From RYN-230 sp963720645 (GTDB lineage: Bacteria; Actinomycetota; Actinomycetes; Streptosporangiales; Streptosporangiaceae), in contig CAVRFX010000019.1 in the NCBI GenBank assembly GCA_963720645.1, forward strand, positions 434,001 through 498,000: a stretch of 64,000 nucleotides of DNA, written 5' to 3'. The position numbers were made by a program, and so were the translations under genes. Under the pieces are notes generated by a model. The model ran no database searches. It was not told the origin of the DNA and worked only from the letters and a program-made list of their open reading frames with translations. Of this stretch, positions 35,639 to 44,464 are shown in pieces (positions within the stretch are counted from its first letter, which is position 1; every line of letters starts with the position of its first letter).

Positions 35639-37227
35639 TCAGGCTTCGTAGTGCGCGGCGTGCTGCTCCCGGACCACGTTCTTCTGGATCTTGCCGGTCG
35701 AGGTCTTGGGCAGCTCGTCCACCACGATCACTGATTTCGGCACCTTGTAGCCGTCCAGTTCGCCGCGCAGCGCCTGCAGCAGCCTGGCCGGGTCGATGGT
35801 CTCGCCGGGCCGGGGCACGACCACGGCGGTGATGGCCTCGGTCCAGTGCTCATGCGGCAGCCCGACCACCACGGCCTCGGACACCCGTGGCTCGGCCGCG
35901 TACACCGCCTTCTCCACCTCGATCGAGGCCACGTTCTCGCCGCCGGTCTTGATCACGTCCTTGTACCGGTCGGCGAACCACAGCACCCCGTCCTCGCCGA
36001 ACCGTCCCACGTCCCCGGAGTGGAACCAGCCGCGGGAGAACGCCGCGGCGGTGGCCTCCTCGTTGTGCAGGTACCCGCTCATCGTGCTCGGGCCCCGGTA
36101 GACGATCTCGCCCTGCTCACCGGGGGGCAGCAGCTCCCCGTCCGGGCCCATGATCGCGACCTGCACGCCGGTGATCGGCGTGCCCACCGCGCCGAGGTGC
36201 GAGAGCTGGTGCTCCGGGCGGAACAGCGTGGTCACCGGGCTCATCTCGGTCTGCCCGAACAGCAGCGCGAAATCGCAGCCGAAACCGTCCAGGCAGCGGC
36301 GGATCAGCTGGTCCGGCATGGGGGCCATGGCGTACACCGCGCGGCGCAGGCTGGAGAGATCCCGGCCGCCGAACGAGGGGTGGTCGAGCATGGCCCGGAA
36401 CATCATCGGCAGCCCGAACACCTGGGTGATCTGCTCCCGCTCGATCAGGTCGAGCAGGACCCCCGGGTCGAAGCCGCGCAGCACGTGGATGGTGGCACCC
36501 ACCATGACCGCGGGCGTGCAGAACGCGTTCAGCTGGGCGGTGTGGAACATCGGCATCATGGCCGCGAACCGGTCGCCGCTGTTCCACCCCGAATCCAGCG
36601 CGCTGGACATGGACTCCAGGTAGATCGCCACGTGCGTGCCCACCACGCCCTTCGGGAAGGAGGTGGTGCCCGAGGTGTACAGGTAGCTGAGCGCGTCCCG
36701 GTCGTCCACGAAGCACTCCGGTTCCGCCGCGGCTCCAGATCCTGCCGCCAGGTCGTCCAGGGTGGACCACGACCGGTCGGCGGGCTCCATGTCGTACCCG
36801 GCGCCGGTGCCGGGCGCCACGAACACGTCGGCGATCGCCGCCACCTTCACCACGGCGTCGCGGACGTACGGCACCAGCTGGCTCTCGGCGACCAGGCCGC
36901 GGGCCCCGGAGTGGTCCAGCACGTAGGCCACCTCGTCCGGCCGCCAGCCGAGGTTGATGGGCACGCACACCAGGCGCAGTTGGCGCAGGCGTAGTAGACG
37001 GCGAGGAACTCGGCGCTGTTGGCCGAGGCCAGGCCCAGTGCGTCACCCCGCCGGTAGCCGCGGCCCGCCAGCCCGTGGGCGAGCCGGTTCACCCACCCGC
37101 TGAGCTCCGCGTAGGTCCACCGCCGCGGCCCGTCCACCACCGCGAGCTGGCCCGGCCGGGTGGCGGCGGACCGGGTCAGCGAGTCGCCCACGTTGATCCG
37201 CTGGATGAGGTTGCGCGCGAGGTCCAC
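35639..37227 (-). pseudogene. AMP-forming acyl-CoA synthetase, one frame break
   Basis: Reading across frames gives a ~530-residue ANL-superfamily ligase that activates a carboxylic acid to its CoA thioester. The N-terminus (37227 down to about 36985) begins GDSLTRSAATRPGQLAVVDG. The frame is then lost by one missing base within the YYACA-LRLVCVPINLGW segment and continues to the end. Core motifs are present downstream: YTSGTTSFPKGV (ATP binding), GQTEMSPV, GWFHSGDVGRFGEDG, DRYKDVIKTGGENV and the C-terminal KTSTGKIQKN with the adenylation lysine. GAGACGCC precedes the GTG start. It is 41 nt downstream of the acyl-CoA dehydrogenase, forming a fatty-acid or aromatic-acid degradation pair. Confidence 0.8.
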
Positions 37228-37268
37228 GGCGTCTCCCTGGGTGTGCTGCCCCGGCCCGGCCGCGAGAC

Positions 37269-38438
37269 CTAGTAGGACCGGGGCAGGCCCAGGCTGTGCT
37301 GGGCCACGTAGTTGAGGATCATTTCCCGGTTCACCGGGGCCACCCGGAGCAGCCGGGCCGAGGCCCAGTACGGCACCAGCCCGAACTCGGTGGCGAACCC
37401 GTTCCCGCCGTGCGTCTGCATGGCCGCGTCCGCCGCGGCGATGGCGGCTTCCGCGGCCGCGTACTTGGCCATGTTGGCGGACTCGCCGGCCGGCTCACCG
37501 TGATCGTGCTGCCAGCAGGCCCGCCGGATCATCAGCGCGGCCAGCTCGGTGTCGATCTTCGCCCGGGCCAGCGGGTGGGCCACGCCCTGGTGGGCGCCGA
37601 TCGGCGCGTCCCACACCTGGCGCTCGCGGGCGTACCGGGACGCGGCGCCCAGCAGGTAGCGGGCGATCCCCACGCACTGCGCGGCGCCAGTGATCCGCTC
37701 CGGGTTCAGCCCGTGGAAGACCTGCCGGAACCCCTCGCCCTCCCGGCCGACCAGCGCCCCGGGACCGACCCGCACGTCGTCGAAATGCAGCGTGAACTGC
37801 TTCTCCGGCAGCATCAGGTCAACAGGGAGCACCGAACGCTCCAGCCCCGGCGCATCCGCCGGGACGATGAACAGCGACAGCGGGGCCCCGTCGCGGCCCT
37901 GGGAACTGGCTGGCGCCGGCGGCCCGGTCCGGGCCACGACCAGCAGGGCCTGTGCCTCGTCGACGCCGGAGATGTAGTACTTGGTGCCGCGCAGCACCCA
38001 CCCGTCGCCGTCCCGGGTGGCGGTGGTGGACAGCCGGTGGGTGTTCGAGCCCGCGTCCGGCTCGGTGATCGCGAACACCATCTTGGCCGTGCCGGCGGCC
38101 AGGCCGGGCAGCCACGCCGCGCGCTGCTCGCCGGTGCCGAACCTGGTGATGACCTCCGCCGAGATGGCCGCCGAGACCACGAGCAGCAGCAGCGGGGTGC
38201 CCTGCGCGCCGAGCTCCTCGCAGACCAGGGCGAGTTCGGTGAGGCCCCCGCCCCCGCCGCCGTACTCGGCCGGGATGTTCACGCCAATGAATCCAGCTTC
38301 ACCAAGCTTGGCCCACAGCTCGTCGCACGGCGCATGCTCAGCGGCGTGCTGCACGTAGTACTGGGGGCCAAAGCCACTGGCTATCGACGCTACGGCAGCC
38401 CGCAGGTCACGGTGCTCGGCACGTTCGGCGAAATCCAC
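37269..38438 (-). CDS. Acyl-CoA dehydrogenase
   Basis: 389-residue FAD enzyme that introduces a 2,3-double bond into acyl-CoA. The first signature AITEPDAGSN is at about residues 125-134, and the C-terminal signature region reads AMQTHGGNGFATEFGLVPYW at about 345-364. The helical N-terminal domain, beta middle domain and helical C-terminal domain follow the family pattern. The usual catalytic Glu position cannot be fixed with confidence from sequence alone. The GTG start lies in a 66-bp divergent region shared with a TetR gene. It probably forms an operon with the downstream acyl-CoA synthetase. Confidence 0.88.
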   Translation of the reverse strand: MDFAERAEHRDLRAAVASIASGFGPQYYVQHAAEHAPCDELWAKLGEAGFIGVNIPAEYGGGGGGLTELALVCEELGAQGTPLLLLVVSAAISAEVITRFGTGEQRAAWLPGLAAGTAKMVFAITEPDAGSNTHRLSTTATRDGDGWVLRGTKYYISGVDEAQALLVVARTGPPAPASSQGRDGAPLSLFIVPADAPGLERSVLPVDLMLPEKQFTLHFDDVRVGPGALVGREGEGFRQVFHGLNPERITGAAQCVGIARYLLGAASRYARERQVWDAPIGAHQGVAHPLARAKIDTELAALMIRRACWQHDHGEPAGESANMAKYAAAEAAIAAADAAMQTHGGNGFATEFGLVPYWASARLLRVAPVNREMILNYVAQHSLGLPRSY

Positions 38439-38504
38439 GCCTGCTCCATCGAAGTGATCGGAGATTCACTAGGACTTTAGCTGGCCAGGTGCCAGACTGG
38501 CTAG
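38439..38504. promoter_or_regulatory. Divergent promoter region with possible TetR operator
   Basis: The gap contains the imperfect dyad TAGCTGGCCAGG-TGCC-AGACTGGCTA (about 38477-38503), partly overlapping the TetR-type start. Regulation of both the acyl-CoA dehydrogenase operon and its own gene by the TetR protein would be typical. No perfect palindrome is present. Confidence 0.35.
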
Positions 38505-39164
38505 ATGGCCAGCGCACGTTCCCCGCGCCAGCGTGATCCCGGGCGGCGGCGTGATCCCGGGCGGCGGGCCAGGATCATGGACGCGGCCGCCGACCTGGCC
38601 TCCCGGCGCGGGTTCACCACGGTGTCCATGGCCGATATCGGCGCGGAGGCGGGCATCGTCGGCTCCGGGATCTACCGCCATTTCGGCAGCAAGGCGTCCA
38701 TCCTCGTGGCCCTGCTGGACCAGGTGATGGACCGGCTGATGACCCGGGCCGCGCAGATCATCGCCACCTCGGCCGATGACCGCCAGTGCCTGTCCGATCT
38801 CGTCCGCGACCACATCGCGGTGGCCCTGCTGGACCGGACCGTCCTGATGGTCTACCACCGTGAGTCCCACCTGCTTCCCGCGGAGGACCGGAGGCGGCTC
38901 CGCCGCCGGCAGCGGCTGTACATCGAGGAGTGGGTGCACCTGCTCGCGCCGCTGCGGCCCGACCTGGCCGACGGGGAGCTGCGGCTGGCCGTGCACGCGG
39001 CGATCGGCGCGATCCAGTCCACGCTGTTCTTCCGCAGCGGGCTCGCTCCCGGCCGGCTCGAGGAACTGCTCGACACGATGGCCCACGGCTGCCTGGGCAT
39101 CGACCCCGCCCCCCGCCCGGGGCAGATCCCCGTACCCTGGGCTGGTGGTCGGCGGCCGGGATGA
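38505..39164 (+). CDS. TetR family transcriptional regulator
   Basis: 219-residue repressor-type protein. After a basic N-terminus (a short repeated DPGRRR element) the helix-turn-helix covers about residues 25-70: IMDAAADLASRRGFTTVSMADIGAEAG...GIYRHFGSK. A ligand-binding helical domain follows (MVYHRESHLL, RLEELLDTMAHG) resembling the KstR2/FadR-like TetR group that senses acyl-CoA. Divergent position next to an acyl-CoA dehydrogenase and acyl-CoA synthetase supports control of that operon. Confidence 0.9.
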   Translation: MASARSPRQRDPGRRRDPGRRARIMDAAADLASRRGFTTVSMADIGAEAGIVGSGIYRHFGSKASILVALLDQVMDRLMTRAAQIIATSADDRQCLSDLVRDHIAVALLDRTVLMVYHRESHLLPAEDRRRLRRRQRLYIEEWVHLLAPLRPDLADGELRLAVHAAIGAIQSTLFFRSGLAPGRLEELLDTMAHGCLGIDPAPRPGQIPVPWAGGRRPG

Positions 39165-40017
39165 GGGCGCCGCGCGCCGGGAGCGGGCGGCGCTGGTGGC
39201 GCTGCTCCGGGACCGGCCGGGGGAGCGCGGCTGGGCCGGGATCACCGCCGCGGTGCTGGAGGCCGGCAGCGCCCTGACGGTATGGGACCGGCTCGTGCCG
39301 CCGGTCCTGATGGGCCCGCCCGGCGAACCTGAGCCCCTGGCCGCGGCGGCCCAGCAGATCGCCCGCTGGGCGGACCGGGGCTGGCGGCTGCTCAGCATCC
39401 TCGACGCGGACTACCCGGCCCGGCTGCGCGGCATCCACCAGGCGCCCCCGGTGCTGTTCGCCCGCGGCGCCCTGATCCCGGGCGACGTGGCCGTGTCGGT
39501 CGTCGGGTCCCGGGACGCGTCCCCGCGCGGCCTGGGCATCGCGGCCGGGGTGGCCGGCGGACTCGCCGCGCGTGGCGTGACCGTGCTGGGCGGCCTCGCC
39601 CTCGGCATCGACACCGCGGCCCACCGGGCCGCGCTGGCCGCGGGCGGGCGGACGGTCTGCGTTATCGGAACGGGAATTGCGCGGGCCTATCCAGCGGGGA
39701 ACCGGGGCCTGCAGGAGGAGATCGCCGCGCGGGGCCTGGTGCTCTCCCAGTTCTGGCCGGACGCGCCGCCGCAGCGGCACAACTTCCTGATGCGCAACGC
39801 CACCATGTCCGGGTACGGCCTGGCCACGGTGGTGGTGGAGGCCGGTGAGCGGAGCGGGTCGCGGGCCCAGGCCCGGATCGCGGTCGAGCACGGGCGGCCG
39901 GTGATCCTCACCTCGCTCGTGGCGGAGCGCAACGACTGGGCCCGGGCGCTGGCCGGCCGCCCGGGGTGCACGTGGCGGGCAGCCTCCAGGCCGTGCTGGA
40001 CACCGTTGACCAGCTGA
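39145..40017 (+). CDS. dprA: DNA-processing protein DprA (C-terminus frame-shifted)
   Basis: DprA/Smf protein that loads RecA onto incoming single-stranded DNA during natural transformation. The Rossmann-like core shows DADYPARLRGIHQAPPVLFARG, VSVVGSRDASPRGLGIA and LGGLALGIDTAAHRAAL, then the RHNFLMRNATMSGYGLATVVVEAGERSGSRAQAR region in outline; each landmark matches the family. The readable frame stops at 40017. One base downstream of GRPG the expected continuation (VHVAGSLQAVLDTVDQL...) runs in another frame to 40070, just before the next ATG, so a base was probably lost in a G run near 39970. The GTG at 39145 overlaps the TetR gene; the true start could be slightly downstream. Confidence 0.8.
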   Translation: MVGGRDEGAARRERAALVALLRDRPGERGWAGITAAVLEAGSALTVWDRLVPPVLMGPPGEPEPLAAAAQQIARWADRGWRLLSILDADYPARLRGIHQAPPVLFARGALIPGDVAVSVVGSRDASPRGLGIAAGVAGGLAARGVTVLGGLALGIDTAAHRAALAAGGRTVCVIGTGIARAYPAGNRGLQEEIAARGLVLSQFWPDAPPQRHNFLMRNATMSGYGLATVVVEAGERSGSRAQARIAVEHGRPVILTSLVAERNDWARALAGRPGCTWRAASRPCWTPLTS

Positions 40018-40071
40018 TCGCCGAGCCCGCCGCGGTCGGGGCCGCGCTGCGCCGGCTCGCCCCCCCGTAAC

Positions 40072-40827
40072 ATGGCCGTCCCGGAGGTGGTCGCCCGGCT
40101 CAGCGCGGCCCTGGTGGCCACGGCCGGCGGGTACCTGCGCAACCCGGTCCGCCAGGAGCTGGTGACCTGCGCGGTGTGCGCGACGCCGGCGGCCGGGTTC
40201 CGGCTGTGCTACCAGTGCCAGCGGCGGCGCGGCCGGGCCGGTCTCGCGGACGCCACCGGGTTCCTCACCTACGCGGTGGCCGGGCGGCAGTCCGGCTATG
40301 TGATGCAGGGCTACAAGGCCCGGCCGCCGGTGCCCGAGCACCGCCAGATCGTCACGTTACTCGTGCTGCTGGGGCTGGCCCGGCACGCCGGCTGCGCCGG
40401 CCGGCTCGGCGGGCCGGTGACGCACTGGGCCGCGGTGCCGTCGCTGCCCGCCCAGCCCGGTGAGCATCCGCTGCACGCCATCGCCGGCCGGTTAGCGCCC
40501 GGGCCCGAGGCCGTCCTGGGCGCCGCCGGGGACGTGGAGTACGCGCGGGACACCGATCCCGGGCATTTCCGCGCGGCCGCACCGCTGCCCGCGGGCGCGC
40601 ACGTGCTGCTGGTGGACGACACCTGGGCCCGCGGCGGGCACGCGCAGTCCGCGGTGCTGGCCTTGCGCGCTGCCGGGGCAGCCCGGGTCTCCGTGCTCGT
40701 GGCCGCCCGGTGGATCAACGAGGACTTCGGCGGCAACGCGGACTTCCTCCGCGGCCTGGCCAGCCGCGACTACGATCCGGCGATCTGCCCGTGGACCGGG
40801 TCCGCCTGCCCGCCGGGCGCCGGGTAA
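40072..40827 (+). CDS. ComF-like phosphoribosyltransferase-domain protein
   Basis: 251-residue protein. An N-terminal zinc-finger-like CAVCATP...CYQCQ pair of CxxC motifs at about residues 35-50 is followed by a type I phosphoribosyltransferase domain. Its PRPP-loop equivalent reads HVLLVDDTWARGGH at about 183-196. This is the ComF plan (zinc finger plus PRTase). ComF proteins support natural transformation by an unclear mechanism. The ATG is 1 nt after the reconstructed dprA stop, so the two are probably coupled. The C-terminal ~30 residues (DYDPAICPWTGSACPPG) include two further cysteines. Confidence 0.75.
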   Translation: MAVPEVVARLSAALVATAGGYLRNPVRQELVTCAVCATPAAGFRLCYQCQRRRGRAGLADATGFLTYAVAGRQSGYVMQGYKARPPVPEHRQIVTLLVLLGLARHAGCAGRLGGPVTHWAAVPSLPAQPGEHPLHAIAGRLAPGPEAVLGAAGDVEYARDTDPGHFRAAAPLPAGAHVLLVDDTWARGGHAQSAVLALRAAGAARVSVLVAARWINEDFGGNADFLRGLASRDYDPAICPWTGSACPPGAG

Positions 40828-40868
40828 ACCATTGGCGTGCGGCCGGTGTCCCGGCGTTAGCTGGGCCC

Positions 40869-41891
40869 ATGAACGTGGAACGGTTCGATGCCGGGCGGGA
40901 CACCGCGTCGGTACGCGCCTGCCATGAGATCTACCTGAGCGGCCAGCCGGGCGATGACCCGCTCGGTCCCGCGATGCCGCGGACCGCGTTCGCGGGCATG
41001 CTGGCCCTGGGCTGGACCGAGGACCCGGTGGAAACGTGGCTGGCCCGGGACGAGTCGGGTGAGCCGTGCGGCTGGTACCAGCTCGGCCTGCCCCAGCGGG
41101 AGAACCGGCACCGGGCCTCGCTGGACCTCGCCGTGCACGGCGCCCGCCGCCGCGAGGGCCGCGGCACGGCGCTGCTGCGGCACGCGGCCGGGCGGGCGCA
41201 CCAGGCCGGCCGGACCGTTCTGGACCTGGAGGCGCGGGAAGGCTCGCCCGGCGCGGCGTTCGCGGGGACGCTGCAGGCCCGGCCGTCGATCGCGGCGATG
41301 CGGCGGGTGCTCGACCTGGATCAGCTGCCGGCGCAGCGCCGGGCCCGGCTGCGGGCCGAGGCTGAGTCCGCGGCCCGCGGCTACGCGCTGAGGTCCTGGC
41401 GCGGCCCTGCACCCGACGACGCGGTCGCGGGCGTGGCCGCCGTCAACGAGGCGCTGGCCGACGCGCCGCGCGAAGCCGGTGAGGAGGCGCAGGCCTGGGA
41501 CGTGGCCCGGGTCCGGCTGGACGAGCGCCGGGTCGCGGCCATGGGCCTGACGCCCTACGTGATAGCGGCGACGGCCCGGGCCACTGGCGAGCTGGCCGCG
41601 CTGACCCAGGTCTCGGCGGACCCGGCCCTGCCGGAGTGGGGTTTCCAGGAGCTGACCGCGGTGGCTGGCGCGCACCGCGGGCACCGCCTCGGGCTGCTGG
41701 TCAAGCTGGCCATGGTCGACCTGCTGGCCGTGGAGGAGCCGCAGCTGACCCGGATCATGACCCGGAACGCCGCCGGGAACGACCACATGGTCGCCATCAA
41801 CGAGCAGCTCGGCTTCCGGGTGCTCGACCGCTGGCCGTGCTGGGAAGTCGAGGTGGCGAGCGTGCCCGCCGAGCCGGCCGTCCGTGGCTGA
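40869..41891 (+). CDS. Tandem GNAT-fold acetyltransferase
   Basis: 340-residue protein with two GNAT-like halves. The first (about residues 1-165) has the acetyl-CoA pyrophosphate-binding region as ARRREGRGTALLRHAAGRA. The second (about 170-335) has a partially degenerate version, AHRGHRLGLLVKLAMVDLL, then NEQLGFRVLDRW, a typical GNAT C-terminal strand. Two-domain GNATs of this kind in actinomycetes include mycothiol synthase-like and antibiotic-modifying enzymes; I cannot assign the substrate. It overlaps the next GNAT gene by 8 bp. Confidence 0.8.
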   Translation: MNVERFDAGRDTASVRACHEIYLSGQPGDDPLGPAMPRTAFAGMLALGWTEDPVETWLARDESGEPCGWYQLGLPQRENRHRASLDLAVHGARRREGRGTALLRHAAGRAHQAGRTVLDLEAREGSPGAAFAGTLQARPSIAAMRRVLDLDQLPAQRRARLRAEAESAARGYALRSWRGPAPDDAVAGVAAVNEALADAPREAGEEAQAWDVARVRLDERRVAAMGLTPYVIAATARATGELAALTQVSADPALPEWGFQELTAVAGAHRGHRLGLLVKLAMVDLLAVEEPQLTRIMTRNAAGNDHMVAINEQLGFRVLDRWPCWEVEVASVPAEPAVRG

Positions 41892-42426
41892 CCTGGGCAT
41901 CCAGGTGACCCGCTGCGGCCGGGGGCAGGTGCCCAGCGCGGCCGAGGTGGGGGCGCTGTACTACGCGGCGACCTGCGGCCGCCCGCTGCGCGAGTCGAGG
42001 GCCGCCGCCGCCGGGTGCGCCCGGCTGTACGCGGCCCGGCTGCGGCGGCCCGATCTGCAGGCCGTGGCCGCGCGGGCCCCGGCAGGCCGGCTCGCCGGGT
42101 TCGCCTACGGGCACGGCTGGCGGTGGGCCGAGCAGGCTGACGACTGGGCGGCCCAGCTGCAGGACCGGCTGGGCGATGCGGCGGACCGCCTGGACGGCCG
42201 GTTCGCGGTCTACCTGCTCGCCGTTCACCCGTGGTACCGCAGGGCGGGACTGGGCCGCCAGCTGCTCCGGACTCTCCTTTCCGCAACGAAAACCGGCGCG
42301 TGGCTGATCACCCAGGACGAGCCGACGCCCGCGATGGCCCTGTACCAGCGGGAAGGGTGGGAACCCATCGGCCACGGTCCTGACACCCCCGGCGCCGGGC
42401 CCGGGCTGGTGCTGATCCACGGCTGA
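41884..42426 (+). CDS. GNAT family N-acetyltransferase
   Basis: 180-residue single GNAT domain. The acetyl-CoA-binding motif A reads LLAVHPWYRRAGLGRQLLRTLL at about residues 113-134, and the C-terminal motif B is ALYQREGWEPIGHG at about 153-166. Substrate unknown. The GTG start is within the end of the preceding tandem-GNAT gene, so the two are cotranscribed and may act together. Confidence 0.88.
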   Translation: MADLGIQVTRCGRGQVPSAAEVGALYYAATCGRPLRESRAAAAGCARLYAARLRRPDLQAVAARAPAGRLAGFAYGHGWRWAEQADDWAAQLQDRLGDAADRLDGRFAVYLLAVHPWYRRAGLGRQLLRTLLSATKTGAWLITQDEPTPAMALYQREGWEPIGHGPDTPGAGPGLVLIHG

Positions 42427-42497
42427 CCCGTGGCGTCCGCGGATGTCGTGTAGCGTCGGTTCGCGCAGCGTGGCGGGTCCGATATCGGGAGGTCGGC

Positions 42498-42941
42498 GTG
42501 GAAGATGAATTCCTGGTCTCCTACGAGGCGGTGACGCCGGGCATCCCGGTGCTCACCCGGGACAAGGAGCAGTTCGGCATCCTGGAGCACGTCCTCGAGG
42601 TCCCGCAGCTCGACCTGTTCGACGGGATCGTGGTCTGGGTCGGCGGGGGAGCCTTCACCGGCCGCGAGATCCAGAAGGAACTCAGCAAAGGCCACCAGAC
42701 CGCGGCGCGCGGTTTCGAGCACACGTCACACTCGGGCGGCCTGCGGTTCGTCGACGCTGACAAGATCGCCGCCATTACCGCCGGCTATATCCGGTGCGAC
42801 CTGGACCACTCCGACGTCGGGCTGCTGCCGGAGCCGGACGGCACGCCCGTCTATCACGTGAACATGCTGGCGGAGACCGGGTCGGCGCTGCACGACCGGA
42901 TCGGCCGGATGTTCCGCCGGCCGCACTGGACGCGCGAGTAG
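42498..42941 (+). CDS. PRC-barrel/DUF2171-like small protein
   Basis: 147-residue protein of mixed beta type. Residues about 8-90 resemble a PRC-barrel-like fold (GIPVLTRDKEQFGILEHVLEVPQLDLFDGIVV, then the GGLRFVDADKIAAITAGYIRCDL strand). Proteins of this sort are widespread and mostly uncharacterised. A good GGGAGGTCG ribosome binding site precedes the GTG. It converges on the CoM-operon lyase gene, with only 7 nt between stop codons. Confidence 0.6.
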   Translation: MEDEFLVSYEAVTPGIPVLTRDKEQFGILEHVLEVPQLDLFDGIVVWVGGGAFTGREIQKELSKGHQTAARGFEHTSHSGGLRFVDADKIAAITAGYIRCDLDHSDVGLLPEPDGTPVYHVNMLAETGSALHDRIGRMFRRPHWTRE

Positions 42942-42948
42942 CCGGTGT

Positions 42949-44464
42949 TCACGCCCCGGACGTGAGGGCCCGGGCGGCGCTGATCAGCGCCGCCTCGGCC
43001 TCGGCCTCGCGGGCCCGGCGCGCGGCGTTCCACTGCCGGGCCGCGCCGACCCGCCGCCGCACCCGCCGGGCGTGCTCCCGGACCCGGCCCGGGCTCGCGC
43101 CGCCCGGCGCGTCGCGGGCCGCCACGGCCAGGGCCGGGTCCGTCACCGCGGTGAGCAGGTCCGCGGTGATCGGCAGCTCGGCCCCGGTGATCTGCACCGC
43201 GGCGGCGCGCACGACCGGCACGGTCAGCTGGTCCCCGCCGCTGGCCATCGTGGCCGCGACGGCCCGGCCGACCACCCGGTAAGCCGTGCGGTAATCGAGC
43301 CGGTAGCGCTGGGTCAGCTCCTCCGCCAGGTCGGCCGCTACGGTGAAATGACTGACCGCCTGCTCGGCCAGCACGCCGGCGTCCACGGTCAGCCCGGTCA
43401 CCACGGCGGATCCCAGGCGGACGAGCCGGCCCGCCAGGTCCAGCGCCCCGGCCACCTCGCCGTAGGCGTACAGCCAGTTGTCGGTGCGCGCCGACGGGGT
43501 GAGCCCGGTCGCCAGCAGCCCGGCCAGGCGGCCGGCCAGCGTGCCCGCGCCCCCGCGCAGCACCGGCAGCGCGTACGGGTTGCGTTTCTGCGGCATCAGC
43601 ACGCTGGCCCGGCACAGCGAGGCGTCCAGGGTCACGTACCCGAACACGGGGCTGGCGAAGATCTCCAGGTCCGACGCGAGCTGGCTGATGGTGCGCCACC
43701 GCCTGGGCCGCGGCGAGAACCGCGTCGGCCAGGGCGTCGGCGGACCACATCGCGTCCCGGGTGTGCGGGCCCACCGCACCGAAGCCCAGCGCGCGGGCCA
43801 GCCGGCCCCGGTCCAGCGGCAGCCGGGTCCCGCCCACCCCGCCGGCCCCGCCGGGGGAGACGTCGGCGAGCCCGTAGGCGGCCTCGAGCCGGTCCAGGTG
43901 GCGCACGGCCTGCTCGGCGAACCCGCCCAGATAGTGACCGAACGTGGACGGCTGGGCGGGCTGCAGGTACGTGGTGTCCGCCCACAGCGTGCCGGACTGC
44001 CGGGTGGCCTGGTCCGCGACCGCCCGGGCGAACGTGGCCACGTCGGCGTGCAGGCTGAGCAGCCGGTCCCGCAGGGCGAGGCGGAACGCGATCCGGCCCG
44101 CCTCACGCCGGGTCCGGCCCAGGTGCAGGCGGCCGGCCGCGGGCCCGAGTTCGCGTTCCAGTTCCCGTTCCCGGCTGTTGTAGGCGTCGCCGTACACCGG
44201 GTCGTAGGGGAACTCGGCCGCGGGCGAGTCGAGCAGCGTGAGCAGCACCGTGACCACCGGCGCCGCCTCGGCGCGGGTGAGCGCGCCGCACTCGACCAGC
44301 TCGGCGAGGTGTGCCAGGTCGGCCAGGGTCAGCCCGCGGTGCAGCAGCGGCGCGTCGGCGATCTCCAGTGCGTACCCGGCCTCGACCAGCTCCGGGGCGG
44401 GCCCGCTGGTGATCCGGGCCGCCGTGCCCAGATAGCCCTCGGGGGCCGTGCCGCCGGTCATCAC
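42949..44464 (-). pseudogene. Aspartase/fumarase-superfamily lyase, argininosuccinate-lyase-like (candidate XcbD1/C1-type CoM enzyme); one frame break
   Basis: Reading across one frame change near 43700 gives ~505 residues. Three superfamily regions are visible: C1 region at LADTTYLQPAQPSTFGHYLGG-like WADTTYLQPAQPSTFGH, a middle PGGAGGVGGTRLPLDR segment, and the signature loop ASVLMPQKRNP (about 43585). The loop keeps the catalytic Ser three positions before Met but replaces the second Ser of the usual GSSxMP with Val. The family performs beta-eliminations or additions. It is the last gene of the operon with comA, another lyase and a PLP enzyme, matching the bacterial CoM set in which two such lyases occur. 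The ATG overlaps the upstream stop by 4 bp. The frame break may be a sequencing indel. Confidence 0.78.
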
